Positions 10,241 through 22,602 of a stretch of 64,000 nt of DNA are shown in pieces; position 1 is the first letter of the stretch; the number at the start of each line of letters is the position of its first letter. The position numbers and the translations under genes are program-made. The stretch comes from Steromphala cineraria (Eukaryota; Mollusca; Gastropoda; Trochida; Trochidae), in contig OU744721.1 of the NCBI GenBank assembly GCA_916613615.1, positions 77,381,060-77,445,059 of the forward strand, read 5' to 3'. The notes under the pieces were generated by a model. It was not told the origin of the DNA and searched no databases. It saw only the letters and a program-made list of their open reading frames with translations.

Positions 10241-11910
10241 ATATGGAGATTCTAATTTGTAACTTTGGTGACCCTGTGACCCCAAATAGGGTCACAGGGG
10301 TCACAACTTTAAAAACCTATTTTCATCTTCTTCTCCAGTTCCAGAAGGACTAGAGAGTTAAAAATGATATGTGCAGACTCCTTGGCCAATGGGGATTCCA
10401 ATTTGTAACTTTGGTGACCCTGTGACCCCAAATAGGGTCACAGGGGTCACAACCTTAAATACCTATTTTCATCTTCTTCTCCAGTTCCAAAAGGAGTAGA
10501 GAGTTAAAAATTATATGTGCAGACTCCTTGGACAATGGAGATTCTAATTTGTAACTTTGGTGACCCTGTGACCCCAAATAGGGTCACAGGGGTCACAACT
10601 TTAAAAACCTATTTTCATCTTCTTCTCCATTTCCAGAAGGACTAGAGAGTTAAAAATTATATGTGCAGACTCCTTGGTCAATGGGGATTCCAATTTGTAA
10701 CTTTGGTGACCCCGTGACCCCAAATAGAGTCACAGGGGTCACAACCTTAAATACCTATTTTCATCTTCTTCTCCAGTTCCAAAAGGACTAGAGAGTAAAA
10801 AATGATATGTGCAGACTCCTTGGCCAATGGGGATTCCAATTTGTAACTTTGGTGACCCTGTGACTCCAAATAGGGTCACAGGGGTCACAACCTTAAATAC
10901 CTATTTTCATCTTCTTCTCCAGTTCCAAAAGGAGTAGAGAGTTAAAAATTATATGTGCAGACTCCTTGGACAATGGAGATTCTAATTTGTAATTTTGGTG
11001 ACCCTGTGACCCAAAATAGGGTCACAGGGGTCACAACTTTAAAAACCTATTTTCATCTTCTTCTCCAGTTCCAGAAGGACTAGAGAGTTAAAAATTATAT
11101 GTGCAGACTCCTTGGCCAATTGGGATTCCAATTTGTAACTTTGGTGACCCTGGGACCCCAAATAGGGTCACAGGGGTCACAACCTTAAAAACCTATTTTC
11201 ATCTTCTTCTCCAGTTCCAAAAGGAGTAGAGAGTTTAAAATTATATGTGCAGACTCCTTGGACAATGGGGATTCTAATTTGTAACTTTGGTGACCCTGGG
11301 ACCCCAAATAGGGTCACAGGGGTCACAACCTTAAAAACCTATTTTCATCTTCTTCTCCAGTTCTAAAAGGACTAGAGAGTTAAAAACGATATGTGCAGAC
11401 TCCTTGGCCAACGGGGATTCTAAATTGTAGATTTCGTGACTCCATGACCCCAAATAGGGTCACAGGGGTCACAACCTTAAAAACCTATTTCATCTTCTTC
11501 TCCAGTTCTAAAAGGACTAGAGAGTTGATAGTGATATGTGCAGACTCCTTTGACAATGGGGATTCTAATTTGTAACTTTGGTGAACCTGTGACCCCAAAT
11601 AGGGTCACAGGGGTCACAACCTTAAAAACCTATTTTCATCTTCTTCTCCAGTTCTAAAAGGTCTAGAGAGCTGAAATTATATGTGCAGACTCCTTGGCCA
11701 ATGGGGATTCTAAATTGTAGATTTAGTGACCCCATGACCCCAAATAGGGTCACAGGGGTCACAACCTTAAAAACCTATTTTCATCATCTTTAGCTCCTAA
11801 AGGTCTATTGAGCTGAAAGACTGCATGTAGACTCCTTGGCCAATTGGGATTCTAAACTGTAGGTTTTTGTGACCCCATGACCCCAAATAGGGTCACAGGG
11901 GTCACATTTA
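10241..11910 (+). repeat. 146-bp tandem array, about 11 copies
   Basis: The block AACTTTGGTGACC recurs at 10261, 10407, 10553 and 10699 and so on at 146-bp steps until the array breaks near 11910. Each unit has a strong internal inverted repeat, GTGACCCTGTGACCCC against GGGTCACAGGGGTCAC, so each can form a hairpin with arms of about 16 bp. The rest of the unit (TTTTCATCTTCTTCTCCAG, GTGCAGACTCCTTGG) is also well kept. Units differ by a few substitutions, and the last two are more diverged. Confidence 0.95.
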
Positions 11911-11929
11911 TTATTTATTAAACCCGTAC

Positions 11930-12240
11930 GATTTTACCTTATAAGATCTTATAAGATTCTTATAAGATTCTTATAAGAATCTTATAAGAAGCCGATTTCT
12001 TATAAGATTCTTATAAGAAAAAGTTGTGACTAAGAAACCATTCACAAATTTCTTATAAGAATCTTACCCATTTCTTAGTAGCTAAAATTTCTTATAAGAA
12101 TCCTATATATTTTTTATAAGAATCTTACACGTTTCTTAGTAGCTAAAATTTCTTATAAGAATCCTATATATTTCTTACTAGTGATAATTTTTTATAAGAA
12201 TTTCTTAAGACTTATATAAAAATAAAGACTTAATTTCTTA
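11930..12240. repeat. Left TTATAAG palindrome array
   Basis: Many overlapping copies of TTCTTATAAGAA and TCTTATAAGATTCTTATAAG, decaying toward the inside. It mirrors the right array at 19480-19812 and forms the subterminal part of the terminal inverted repeat. Confidence 0.85.
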
Positions 12241-15200
12241 TCTAAAATGAACAATTTCAGAGGTCAAAAATGAAAATTGTTATTCAATTTATTAAATATA
12301 TCTCTTTAAAAGGATTATATAATTCATAATTCAAGGATTTTTATATATATATATATTTTTTTTAATCAATTTTTATATTTGATGAGCATCATATCTTTTT
12401 TTTTTTAAATGTTTTTATTGTTTCCATCAGTACATTGTTATGCAATAAACAATTTTACAAGGATCTTCAACTTGATTTAAATAAATTCATACACATCAAT
12501 TTGAACAATTTCAAGAGGTCAATTTATTAAATATATCACTGTAAAAGGATAAAGTTAATTAGTTCTTATTTGTAAAGATACTAGATATGATTCTATTGTT
12601 CTGCCTTTTCCTTATATCATAAATTAAATTTTATAGTACAAGTTACATTTTTTACATATGTAAATACTACTTGAAATAAAAAAAATTCTAAGAGAATAAA
12701 ATATTTAAACACCAAAAAGTTTTAGGTGACAACTTTTTAGAAGTAAAACTAACAACGACTCTATACATGCATGTACACATCTGGTGTCATGGGGATAAAT
12801 GCAAAACCTAGAAACGATCTAAACATAAAGAAATCACCACAAACTCAAAGCACGACGTAGCAGGAGTTTGCTTTCTGCTGCATAAACAAATACACGATAC
12901 GGTGGGTCTTTTGACACAATAGAGTAAAAACAAGCCTGAAAAGGTGGACTTTTAATACCTGATCGTTTAAACAGTATCCAAGAACTAGTATATTAGTATG
13001 GTCATTCTTCTTGTGTTGTGAAAGATCGTCGAATGTAGTTACACGAAGTGTAGTTACTTACATTTCGCGCAAAATGTAAAAACCGGAAGTTTATGAAATG
13101 TCTTGTACTCCACAGCAGAGCCAATGCGTTCTACTCTATGATGGGGATTTCGCATTGCGGTGTAAGGAGTTTAGGTCCCTCCAGAATTCGGCGATTCGTA
13201 CATTGAGTACGAACTGAAAATTCATTGCAAAATGAGACATTCTAATACATGTTTTTAGGACTGATCTTTTCACAATATCTGAGTCATATGCTAGAAATTA
13301 TCGCTTATTTGTTGGTGTTCCCTGAACTAAAGTTGGTTTTACTCAGTGAATCACGCGCTTAATCTGTTTCACCAGAAGTGCCGCCATTGTCTTGAATTCT
13401 ACAGCAGCGCCTGTAAATATTAGTCTTATCATGAACGGAGTCGCAATTCAGTGTGAGGAGCTTTGGATATTGGTGAATTCGTAGGCAAAACGACTCGCCT
13501 TCTGGACCCATTTTGAAAGAAAATCTTAAAGCATGGGCTTCGTCCCACAATTTCATTATAATACAGTAAGACAAGAGCCTAAATTGATAATCGTCTCTTA
13601 TGTGTATATATACATATACACTTATTTGGAAAATTAGGTAGTGTAGGCCTATACATAATATATATATAGGCCTATATGGCAGTCATTTTGTCCAAAAATC
13701 AAATTATTCTATTGCAGAAAATCATAAAAAGTTATTTCAAAGAAGAATAGCAATGTTTTTCTGAACAACTTCTGTATCCTTAATATGCATATACGCTCAT
13801 TTCTTCAAAATGTGGAATGTAGGAGGTAACAAAACGATGCTAACGCAAAATCACACGACAAGAGAGAATAATAATATATGTCAACAATGATTATTTGCAA
13901 AACAAACATAAGTTGTAAATAATTTCAGTACTTAGTAGTCGCCTATCATAAACAACTGAAGGTGAAGGACTAAATACACACAATGACAAAATTTATCGTG
14001 AAGAAAATAAAAAAAGTTCTCTCTTATTGTTGCTTATCTTGTGTACGCAGAGGCCACTTAATTTCTTAATACATGCACCTGAAGACGTGAATTCAACTAC
14101 ATTTACATCATAGAAATAATTTCCTTCAAGTTGCTTGTTAGTCTTAATTTTCAAATCTAAAGGGGACTGAGTTTGTAGAAGTTTTGCCTACATGTACATA
14201 CGGTACCTTTATGCCTATTAATCACGATGTTGTAGCCTACATTATAATATACAAAATTCAACTGAAATGAAAACAAATGTCGGGAGTTGGTCAACTCTCT
14301 CTCTTCTTAACCTATTTTGACCATTGACAAAGAGATCGTGAATAGATAATTTACACATGATTATAGAGCAATTGTCTCATTGATTATGGTTTCTTGATAA
14401 TCCGATATATAGCAATAAAGTGAATAATTTTTAAGTTGAATAAAGTGAACCGGATTAAATAAATACATGATTGCAGGTGTTTTCTGTTATAAGAAAAACG
14501 CGCGTGTTTAGCATAGTGTTTGGTTAGCATATATATAGGAAGGAACTATAATATATTTCCTCTAAATGACTTCGAAATATTTAGGAAAGTTATTTTGGAT
14601 TTAATATCTACTAACATATTTTTAAACGCAATGCGATTATAGATGAAATAAATAAACCGTAAAAGACGTATCATTTTCAACACGCGGAATTAAACATTTG
14701 AACAGTATGATTCTCATGCAGTTTTATTTGTTCACGATTCTGGTATAGAATGAGACGAAAACAATTTGTAACTGATGTTCCGTTTCTGCAATTAATAAAT
14801 AACAGTTAAAACGTTCAAGATTGCCTACATGATGCTTAAAAACTGACCAGTTAAAAAAGATTTTTCTTCCCGAACCTCCAAGACGACTCCTTTATTCACG
14901 CAGCCAAATTTTGACTCTTTAGAAAGAGATTTAAGCCTTATCAATTTTAAGCAATTTTTTTTCTCAGAAAAACATTTAAGGCATCCTTTGAACACCAACC
15001 GCCATCGCCTTAAAATCTTGCATTTATGTCATTATTTGAGCGACTCCCTGTCTATATTACATGGAAATATTATTTTCCTTTTTGAGCTATATATATGAGC
15101 AAAAGTATTTTCCAAGAACATTGCAATTTGCATAGATAATTAACCTATTTCTGTTTTTTTTTAAAGTAACCTTTTATATGAATTGAGTTTTAAGAAAAAC

Positions 15201-16300
15201 CTAAATGTAGGCGACTTCGTTTCTTTAACAAAATCTTCCCCACTGCGGTAATTTGTACCCAAAAAGGACAATGAATTATTTGTAACAACATTTCATCTGA
15301 GGGTTAATTCATTAAATTATTAAATGAAATTAATTTGAGTGTCTTAATTTTGGAAAATGCATTTGATAAACAATTCACGATGTAGATATGTAGGCATATT
15401 TAGTAAATTTACATTATGAATATATTTATCACGTATAACATAGATATAGCAGATGTATATTTTCTTGTAGCTAACATAGCGCATGTATTCACACGTTTCA
15501 TTGCACAGAACAGCACAATTTCCGTCTGAACACAAGTCTTGTCACTTCAAGTCACAAGTTTGTACGAATTATAAATATCAAATAAATACTTAGTAATACA
15601 TCGATTCAAGAGATGGAGACGAGTTTACACCTCCCGAAAATGATTCCGGCACCAGATTGCAGAAATCTGAAAACACGAGTTCGTTTTCGCTACGGGTTTT
15701 ACGAATTCAAAATCAAATGAGCAGTTAATTATTCCTTATAAATATTTGTAATTTTTTTATAAATATACAATCGATAATCTTCAAAGCGAAAATGTAATTC
15801 TACTTCTTTACTTTTCTAAAAGAGTAGGCCTACAAGTCAAACCTTTCCGAGTAATAATGGCAACGCATGTGCATGTCAGTATATTTTCCTGATAAAAATT
15901 GTATTATAGGTTCTATTTTTTGTGGTTGTTGAAAATGGCCATTTAAATATTTGTCGAAAATTGAGCACAATTAAACCTACATATATCTCGCTAGCTACGT
16001 TTCTGAACACAAGTACATGTAGAAGTGACTGTGTTTTCCACGGGCAGTATTTCTTTGATTCAAAATTCTCAAATCTGTAGTTTTTATTTCTTTTATCATT
16101 TTGAAAATTATTTAAAATTTAATTTCAACTACTAACTTAATAACAATTATTTATCAAATACTGCATTTTAACGCATCTGTATATGTTTAATGTCGATTCT
16201 TTTGTGATTAAAGCTTATGTAGACAAAATTAGTTTAACCTGAAAAATTATGAAATATTCTGAATAATTGAAATCGTATCTTTTGGAACTGTTCAGACGCT
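12241..16300. other. Interior of the 7.9-kb insertion, no gene seen
   Basis: AT-rich DNA without long open frames. Two loosely similar blocks at about 13110-13230 and 13390-13510 (CAGCAG..., a GTGTAAGGAG/GTGTGAGGAG motif, a CGATTCGTA/GAATTCGTAG end) look like an old duplication. Alternating TA/TATA stretches lie at 13605-13675. No product recognised. Confidence 0.4.
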
Positions 16301-16319
16301 TGGAGATCTTATTTCAGCG

Positions 16320-16355
16320 ATGCAAATAATCGGAAGTGTTTTCTGCGCATGCGCA
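16320..16355 (+). promoter_or_regulatory. Octamer + ETS + NRF1 promoter cluster
   Basis: Within 36 bp are ATGCAAAT (POU octamer, 16320-16327), CGGAAGTG (ETS/GABP, 16331-16338) and the perfect NRF1 palindrome TGCGCATGCGCA (16344-16355). ETS plus NRF1 is a hallmark of TATA-less, often bidirectional animal promoters. The surrounding 300 bp is richer in CpG than the flanks. The motifs are seen directly; promoter activity is inferred. Confidence 0.6.
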
Positions 16356-16359
16356 TGCA

Positions 16360-18750
16360 AGTATAGGCGCCACATTATGAAATATGGTAACCCAGGCACG
16401 ATTCCAAAGTTTTCCAAAACATATCAAGTCGCCTGACTGTGGATGTTCTTCACAATGTAATATCTTACGGACAATTTTATCTAGCTTGAGAAAAGAGGAA
16501 ATGTTCTTTAGAAAGAGGCGGCAGTTACTGTTAGATGAAGTGACCCAGTTCTTGTTCTGTCGACAACGGGAACCAAAACAAATATGGACGATCCAAGTCA
16601 CAGTGTTAACCGAAGTCGAAGACTATCGACGACGAATGCTTAGGTTCCATACAATTTGAGATCGGACGGTAAGCGTATTTTAGTTTGTATTTAATCAAGT
16701 TCTTTTCAAACCATTTATTAACGACTTTAAAATATGTTTAATTATTAACAAAGTCAAAGATGTTAGAAGAAGTTTTTAAAAATATTTTGTTGTTGAGGTA
16801 ACCTGCGACGTCTGCAGCAAGGCTGAATGAATTTTGTTGGATGGACTATTGATCCTTTCTGATTTTGTAAATAAAATTATTCTTAAATATTCCAAAAAGC
16901 TAAGCCTATATGCTCAATGTTCAAGGTGTGATTTTTTAAATCTTAATAAAGAATAGTTTGTAACACTGATTCAAGAAACAAATGGTGTTATTTTACATGA
17001 TTTTCTTGAAACTAATTGTTCACAAGATAATGTTAAGAATTTAAACCAAAGGAAACAATAGCAAAATGTTAATGAGAAAAAGCTGAACCTATTCTTTTTC
17101 TACAAAAATAATATAATTATCATCAGATTCTCTCTTTCCTCTTCAGTGAAGCTGCATGCACGTCAAAGCTCCAGTCATCCTGCTTGTCGAGTTCCTTGTG
17201 TTTATTCAACACAACTGCTGCAATCTTGTCACATATTGGGAGATGTCATTGAACTAAAGAGGCTCACATCTCACTCAGCAACGAATTATATTGTAAGTGA
17301 GGTGTGTCACAATTATTGATTTTTATTTATTTACATAACATGAAGTGTGAATTGTAAATCACACATTGAATTTTATTGATTTTGTACATTTGTGAATACA
17401 GATATTCAAGACATCTTTTTTTCTGAAAATATGTTTGTCTAATGAATGTCATCTCATTTATCATTATTTCAGATGGAGGCTTGGAACAGAAAGAGAATAT
17501 CTAATGGTCTGCCTGTCTAAACAATGAATAGTTTGAGGTAACATTTAAATTTAAAATCTCTATTATTAGTTGAAATGACATGAAAGCCCCAATGGGTTTT
17601 TCGAATAACATGGCAATTTTTTGCTATTTTGACTTCTTCTCCAGATAGTAATCTTTATGTACAGATTCCTTGTTCATTGGGGCTCTATTTATTTTGATCT
17701 GGTGAAGCATTTCAATAATAATCTGTTATAGGGAAAAGGCAGTACGTAAGTAATTAAGAACTGGTATTTAATAGAACAAATGTTTGTACTTTTGTTTGTT
17801 GATATCTTGTTGTAACTAAGCACAACTTATCTTTTCTTTACAGGCTTTATGCTGACCAAAAGCCCGAGAACAAGAGCATGAGAGAACGACGGAGATGGAG
17901 AGAACACAAGTCATCCACTGTCAGTGTACAGATATCATTTAAGGAAAAAGACAATGAACAAAATTTGATCCATATTTTTAACAAATACACTGTTGACAGT
18001 TGACTGTTTTTATCCCACCAGTCTGTCCGTCTTTCTGAGCAGAACTCAAAAACTGTTAGACCTAGCCTAATAAAACTTTTGTATGTGGATTAGTCAACAT
18101 TTGTAGATGTGTCCTTTGATGATATTTTCAACTTCTTCAGTTTTTATTTTTGGCCAGTCTAAGTAAACTAGCCTCAATAATACTGACGCTAAAGTCCTAA
18201 TGCAGACTATTACGGCTTGGTTAGACAATCCCTTATTGGTCAATTCGATACGTCGGCTGACACAAATTGCTACAACATCTTGCTAGACTCAATATCAGAG
18301 TTTAGGTGTATTATTGAGTTTAGTTTTTTTTCGACTGATTTTTGGCTTAGAATTTGGTTTCAGGGGCAATTCTAAAATACTGTTAGACCTAGCTCAATGA
18401 AACTTTGTATGTGGCTTACACCATGGATAGATATGCCTTTTGGTATTTTCAATTTTCAACTGGAAATGTACTTGGTAACTTTAATTGGTGGAATATGTCA
18501 TTTTCTGATGACTCTTGTTTGTTAGCATGATATTTGATTATAACTTTGAGGAGTGTTAGTTTAGCCTAAAAACAACTTTGAAATCCATGCTAATTTTTGT
18601 TTATATAATCGTTATCAACAATGTCAGTTAACAACTTTGAATAATGATAATTATTTTGATGGGTTAATATTATTTGGCACTGTCCATTGTAATGTGACCA
18701 GTATTCACTGCAGTAAGTAAAAATAAATTATTTGTCAATCCTTGTGACAC
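16360..18750 (+). ncRNA. Candidate spliced transcript inside the insertion
   Basis: Downstream of the promoter cluster, exon-like blocks with good splice sites follow on the + strand: exon 1 to 16668 (ACG|GTAAGC), exon 2 17147-17292 (TTTCCTCTTCAG| ... |GTAAGTGA), exon 3 17473-17537 (ATTTCAG| ... GAG|GTAACA), and exon 4 from 17844 (CTTTTCTTTACAG|). AATAAA lies at 18722. Exon 2 is open for 48 codons and continues in frame into exon 3 (MEAWNRKRISNG), with a stop 16 codons on. Exon 1 has a stop in the matching frame, so no convincing protein can be built. A long non-coding RNA, or a small gene with an unseen exon, fits best. Order and phase come from sequence only. Confidence 0.4.
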
Positions 18751-19479
18751 TACTGATCGCAGTGAAGAATGAAGAGAAAATTTATGGATATGCAATTTCA
18801 TTATTCTGGAGTCAAGGTTTCTATAGGGTCTATTTTTGTAAAAAGCCAAAAGATGTCAGGAAGTTGTAATCTATAAAAATTATCTTGATACAGCGAACAT
18901 ACATTTCATTTCATGTTGAAGAAGTATATTTTTCTCCTTGATACATATTTAGCATATGTTGTTTAAAGAGGCTGACTGTTACCTTACTTTGACAAATCAA
19001 TTGACTCAACGAAAAAAAACTTTACATATTAGTCAGTATCCCTTGATTTTTTTAATAAGAATTACTTTTAGTTGCATAAATTTGACATTTGTCACAATGA
19101 AAAAAGGAATTTCTTGAATCAGGGCAATGAAACAGTGCTCGCAATCCGTTTTTAATCTTAAAGTTTGTAGTACACTTTACTTGTGTAACCATAGAAATGT
19201 CATTCTTTTGTTAATGTGCTCTTATTAAAGATGAATGTTACCTCTCTCTCAATAGTGATTTGTTTATTAAAATTTCTTCTGCATCTTGGTGTGTTGGCAG
19301 GCCATGAACTTGATGAAGCAAAAAATAGACTGTGAGTGCGAATTTATCTCTTTTTTTATCGTTGTTCAGCCTTCATCAGATACACAAGGATATCTTCATT
19401 TCACTGAAACATTATTTGCATCATTATGATTCCAGTGTATTGTTGACCATGCATGTACTATTGTTTGTATATTAAAAGA
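18751..19479. other. Insertion interior, nothing recognised
   Basis: AT-rich. One small exon-like block, GTTGGCAG|GCCATGAACTTG (about 19309-19331) with a following GTGAGT, has good splice signals but encodes only about 10 residues and is not assigned. Confidence 0.35.
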
Positions 19480-19823
19480 TCCTATTAGAATTTGATAAGA
19501 TTCACATAAGAAACTGGGTTTCTTATAAGAATCTTATAGCTCCTATCTAGTTTGAGTGTAAGATTCATGTAGGAGATCTTATAAGATTCTTATAATAATC
19601 TTATAAGAAATCTCATGAAATCTTATAAGAAATCATTCATAAATCTTATAAGAATCTTATAAGAATCTTATAAGTTCTTATAAGTTCTTACCTAATTTGC
19701 ATACAAATATCTTATAAGATTCTTATAAGAAACTTATAAGAATTTTTATAAGAATCTTATAAGTTTCTTATAAGAAACTTATAAGATTCTTATAAGATTC
19801 TTATAAGGAGATTTCGTACAGTC
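19480..19823. repeat. Right TTATAAG palindrome array / TIR
   Basis: Dense TTCTTATAAGAATCTTATAA copies ending in GGAGATTTCGTACAGTC at the TTAA border. It is the inverted counterpart of 11922-12240. Confidence 0.85.
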
Positions 19824-20080
19824 TTAAAAACCTATTTTTCTCCATTAGATGACAGTCTATGGCAAATTTATTTCTCCTTGGATATTTTAGTGTGGACTTC
19901 TTTCAGTGTCTGATTTTGGCGATCTAAAAAGTGTTGAATAATAATACATTTGTTTTGTAATATTTTTATAGGTTTTCTTGCAATAGGTAACATCAGTTTC
20001 ATTTTTAGCTCATCTTGCCTGTATAAAGCAAACTTGATATGATGCCTGATGAGCTACAGAGCCAATGGCTCTATTTTTTT

Positions 20081-21523
20081 AATATTTTGCCAGTTGAAAA
20101 TCCGTAAATTTTAGTGTAGATTTCAGGTCAATACATTTTTAGGCAAGGTCTCCCAAATAAATCCGCTAGGCTTTTCTCTTGTCTTCTTGCAGGCGAATTT
20201 CCATCTTAATTTTGCGGTCGCCTTCAACTTCGCACAACCTCACTCATAGTAAAACAGTTTTTTTCCCACAAAGATATCTAAGTCACTTCACATAAAGTTT
20301 TTATATTCAGAAAAGTGCAGCACTTAGTAATGGGAGTGCGGGCACTGACGAATCTTTGTTTATGTTTGAAAGCCGAACCATTCCACTTTTCTTCTCAGTT
20401 TGATATGGTCAGTGTCAGTGCCATTTGAAGTGTCATATATAGACTTGATTAACAATCTGTCTGTCATATTTACTTATGCAAACATTATTAAGAAATTCCA
20501 TACAATCAAACATCCAGGTAACTACAACAACGACCAATCAGCTGACAATAATCCTAGTGGTAGCCATGTTTACAATACAGTTCATCAAAGATAAATCTCG
20601 AAAGCACATTATTTTTTCCATACCGGTGTTTCAGAAATTAGATACAGGTTTGTTTTCACCCCAATTATATAGGTAGATCTTGATAAAATAAAATTACATG
20701 CGCAACGAAATTGACTTAAATAGAACAAAAGACTAAAGGCTATCATAATTCAAAATATTCAATCTCAAAAGATCGAAGAAATACACTTTATCGTGGGGAA
20801 CAAATCCCTAAGCTGAAACATTATACAGAGTGAAAACAGATTTAGTTGCAGCAAGGTTTCAAGTAAAGCAAAACTTTATGCGGAGTATGCTAAAAACGTT
20901 GTTGTTGTTGGTTTGAAGTCTATTGTGGGGTGATGTCGCCGACCTCGGGCATATGCCTTTATTATTGTCAATGAATAGGGGCATAGACACCAAGTTATAG
21001 GTGACAAAAGTTCAAAAGTGGTGAAAATTAAAATTAATTTGGAATTTGGAATAGAGAGGAGGGGGAAGGGTTATATAGATTTGAAAATTAGATAATATAA
21101 AAGAAAATATTATATGTAAAGTAATGAATAAAGTTTGTGATTTAAAACTTGGAAATAGTTTTCACGATCGCGCATGTACAGAAAGTAGTGGCGAGTTGCA
21201 CAAAGCAAACATCGTCGAGTAGGGATAACGCTAATTGAGATTTTCGAGTACCGGTAATTGGCCATTTTCACTATGGATACTAATTTTTTGGCAATTTGAA
21301 AAGGAAAGAAAAAGAACATAGTAAAATGTTCAGTATAATTATCTAGATGACGCTATATCGGACACTGTTTTAGTTTGCAGTACTATGCCTACATGCCCTG
21401 CATCATAGGGCAGAGCCAGTTAAGCTCCAATCAGTTTTTTTAAACATTTTGGCAATATTATTTCTAAATGGGGTATAAAAGGTAAAATAAAAGCAAAAGT
21501 GTATTTTGTCTCAGTCTTTTGCT
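20081..21523. other. Intron sequence, nothing recognised
   Basis: No long open frame or clear repeat boundary. The open frames at 20400-20676 and 21110-21319 have no splice context or recognisable motif. Confidence 0.4.
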
Positions 21524-22036
21524 CAGGGCCCCAGATAAGATGCTTATCTGCGTAAAATACGCATGGACAATTATGATTTACGCATGAATAGTGAAATCAA
21601 TGAGTGACAGATACGCATGACTTTCTGAGAATACGAGTCAGATTTTATTTACATGCATGCGTAAAGGTAATTGTCAATTATTGTTTTGGTTCAACATATA
21701 CGATTTGTTACATCTCGAATAGAATGTTTAGATTTCAGGAAAGGTTTTCAAATTTTCTGAAATGAGCCTGGGTCATCGATCTTATCATCAATGTTCGGGG
21801 AACACTTTTGATTACAGCAAGCCCCGAATAAACGTTACTATCATCCTATGATCAGCAGGTTCAGGGCACAAGTTATGATCCTAAATCGGCAGTAATTCTA
21901 AGCACATTTTAAAAAATTTTAATTTTAATTTCACGAGTGAAATACTCCTCACCATTTTTCATGTGCTATTTTACGCCTCAATCTAAAATTTGATGAGTGA
22001 AATATGCATGTGTCAAAATAATTATCTGGAGCCCTG
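21524..22036. mobile_element. hAT-like MITE
   Basis: A 513-bp element with terminal inverted repeats CAGGGCCCCAGATAA (left) and, complemented, CAGGGCTCCAGATAA (right). Inside, TACGCATG/GCATGCGTA motifs recur. CAGGG-type ends suggest the hAT group, but the flanking 8-mers do not match, so no target duplication supports it. Non-coding. Confidence 0.65.
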
Positions 22037-22602
22037 ATGCTTTTTGAATTCCAATAGAGATAATGATCTGTCATTCTAGTACTTCTTTCTTCAGCCTCGT
22101 GCTTTAGTATATAATAGTCTAGGGCAAAACTACACTTTATTGCAAAATACATAATGGTTAGGGGTAGTCTTTTTCTTGACAAGCGCGTTAAAAAAAATCC
22201 AAATTTTTACCCTAAGGGATGAATTTCTCTTTATGTTCTAAACTCTTTAATTCCATGCAGCGGTAAAAAAAATGTCGTGCTTTAAATCACACATACATAA
22301 AATAAGATAGGTAATATTGAAGAGGTGATGTGGTCATTTCAACTTAAGGAACACCCACTTATGTCAATTCTAAATGACCTGTATTTAAACAGCTAACACA
22401 TCACACGCAGCACAATTTGTTGTCACTCACTATCCTTATATATATTTATATATAATTAAGAGCAGCCATAACGACACTCATCGTTAACTAAATGCGATCA
22501 AAATTATTAACTGTGACTCTATTTTTACAAATATCTTATCATCCTAAACTATCAGATAGAGCATATGAAACCTTCCTATTGAATTTTTTGTTTCTTATTC
22601 AG
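22037..22602. other. End of giant intron
   Basis: AT-rich intron DNA leading to the acceptor TTTCTTATTCAG at 22602. No other feature is supported. Confidence 0.5.

Larger units (their letters stand above)
11922..19823. mobile_element. 7.9-kb TTAA-bounded insertion with palindromic TIRs
   Basis: The insertion interrupts modular repeat copy b. TTAA flanks both borders (11918-11921 and 19824-19827). The ends are inverted repeats: left CCCGTACGATTTTACCTTAT, right (complemented) ACTGTACGAAATCTCCTTAT, both followed by tandem TTATAAGA/TCTTATAAG palindromes (to about 12240, and from about 19480). TTAA target duplications are typical of piggyBac-type elements. No transposase frame is present, so it is non-autonomous or of another class. 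The left flank next to TTAA differs from the uninterrupted copy (TTTATTATTTA instead of ATC), so the exact target is not certain. It carries the promoter cluster at 16320 and a candidate spliced transcript. Confidence 0.6.
10045..20080 (+). mobile_element. Modular Helentron/pearl-like element (copy b), interrupted
   Basis: The left module (10045-10240) begins TTTTTAGCTCATCAGGACTG and contains a (CCGT)n microsatellite. The core is an array of 146-bp repeats (about 10241-11910). The right module (19828-20080) starts TTAAAAACCTATTTTTCTCC and ends with the palindrome AGAGCCAATGGCTCT (20058-20072) and a T-run. Comparison with the continuous inverted copy at 62418-63818 shows that the right module normally follows the core directly; here 7.9 kb of other DNA lies between them. 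The plan of left end, satellite core and hairpin right end resembles non-autonomous Helitron/Helentron-derived elements such as bivalve pearl elements. The usual 3' CTRR was not found, so the class is inferred. Confidence 0.7.

Noticed and set aside
10045..11910. CRISPR-like array
   Set aside because: Units are contiguous 146-bp tandem repeats without unique spacers, and the genome is eukaryotic.
16384..16659. 91-codon open frame and an overlapping 95-codon minus-strand frame near the NRF1 site
   Set aside because: CpG-richer promoter DNA tends to stay open by chance; the frame stops before the donor at 16669 and shows no family motif.
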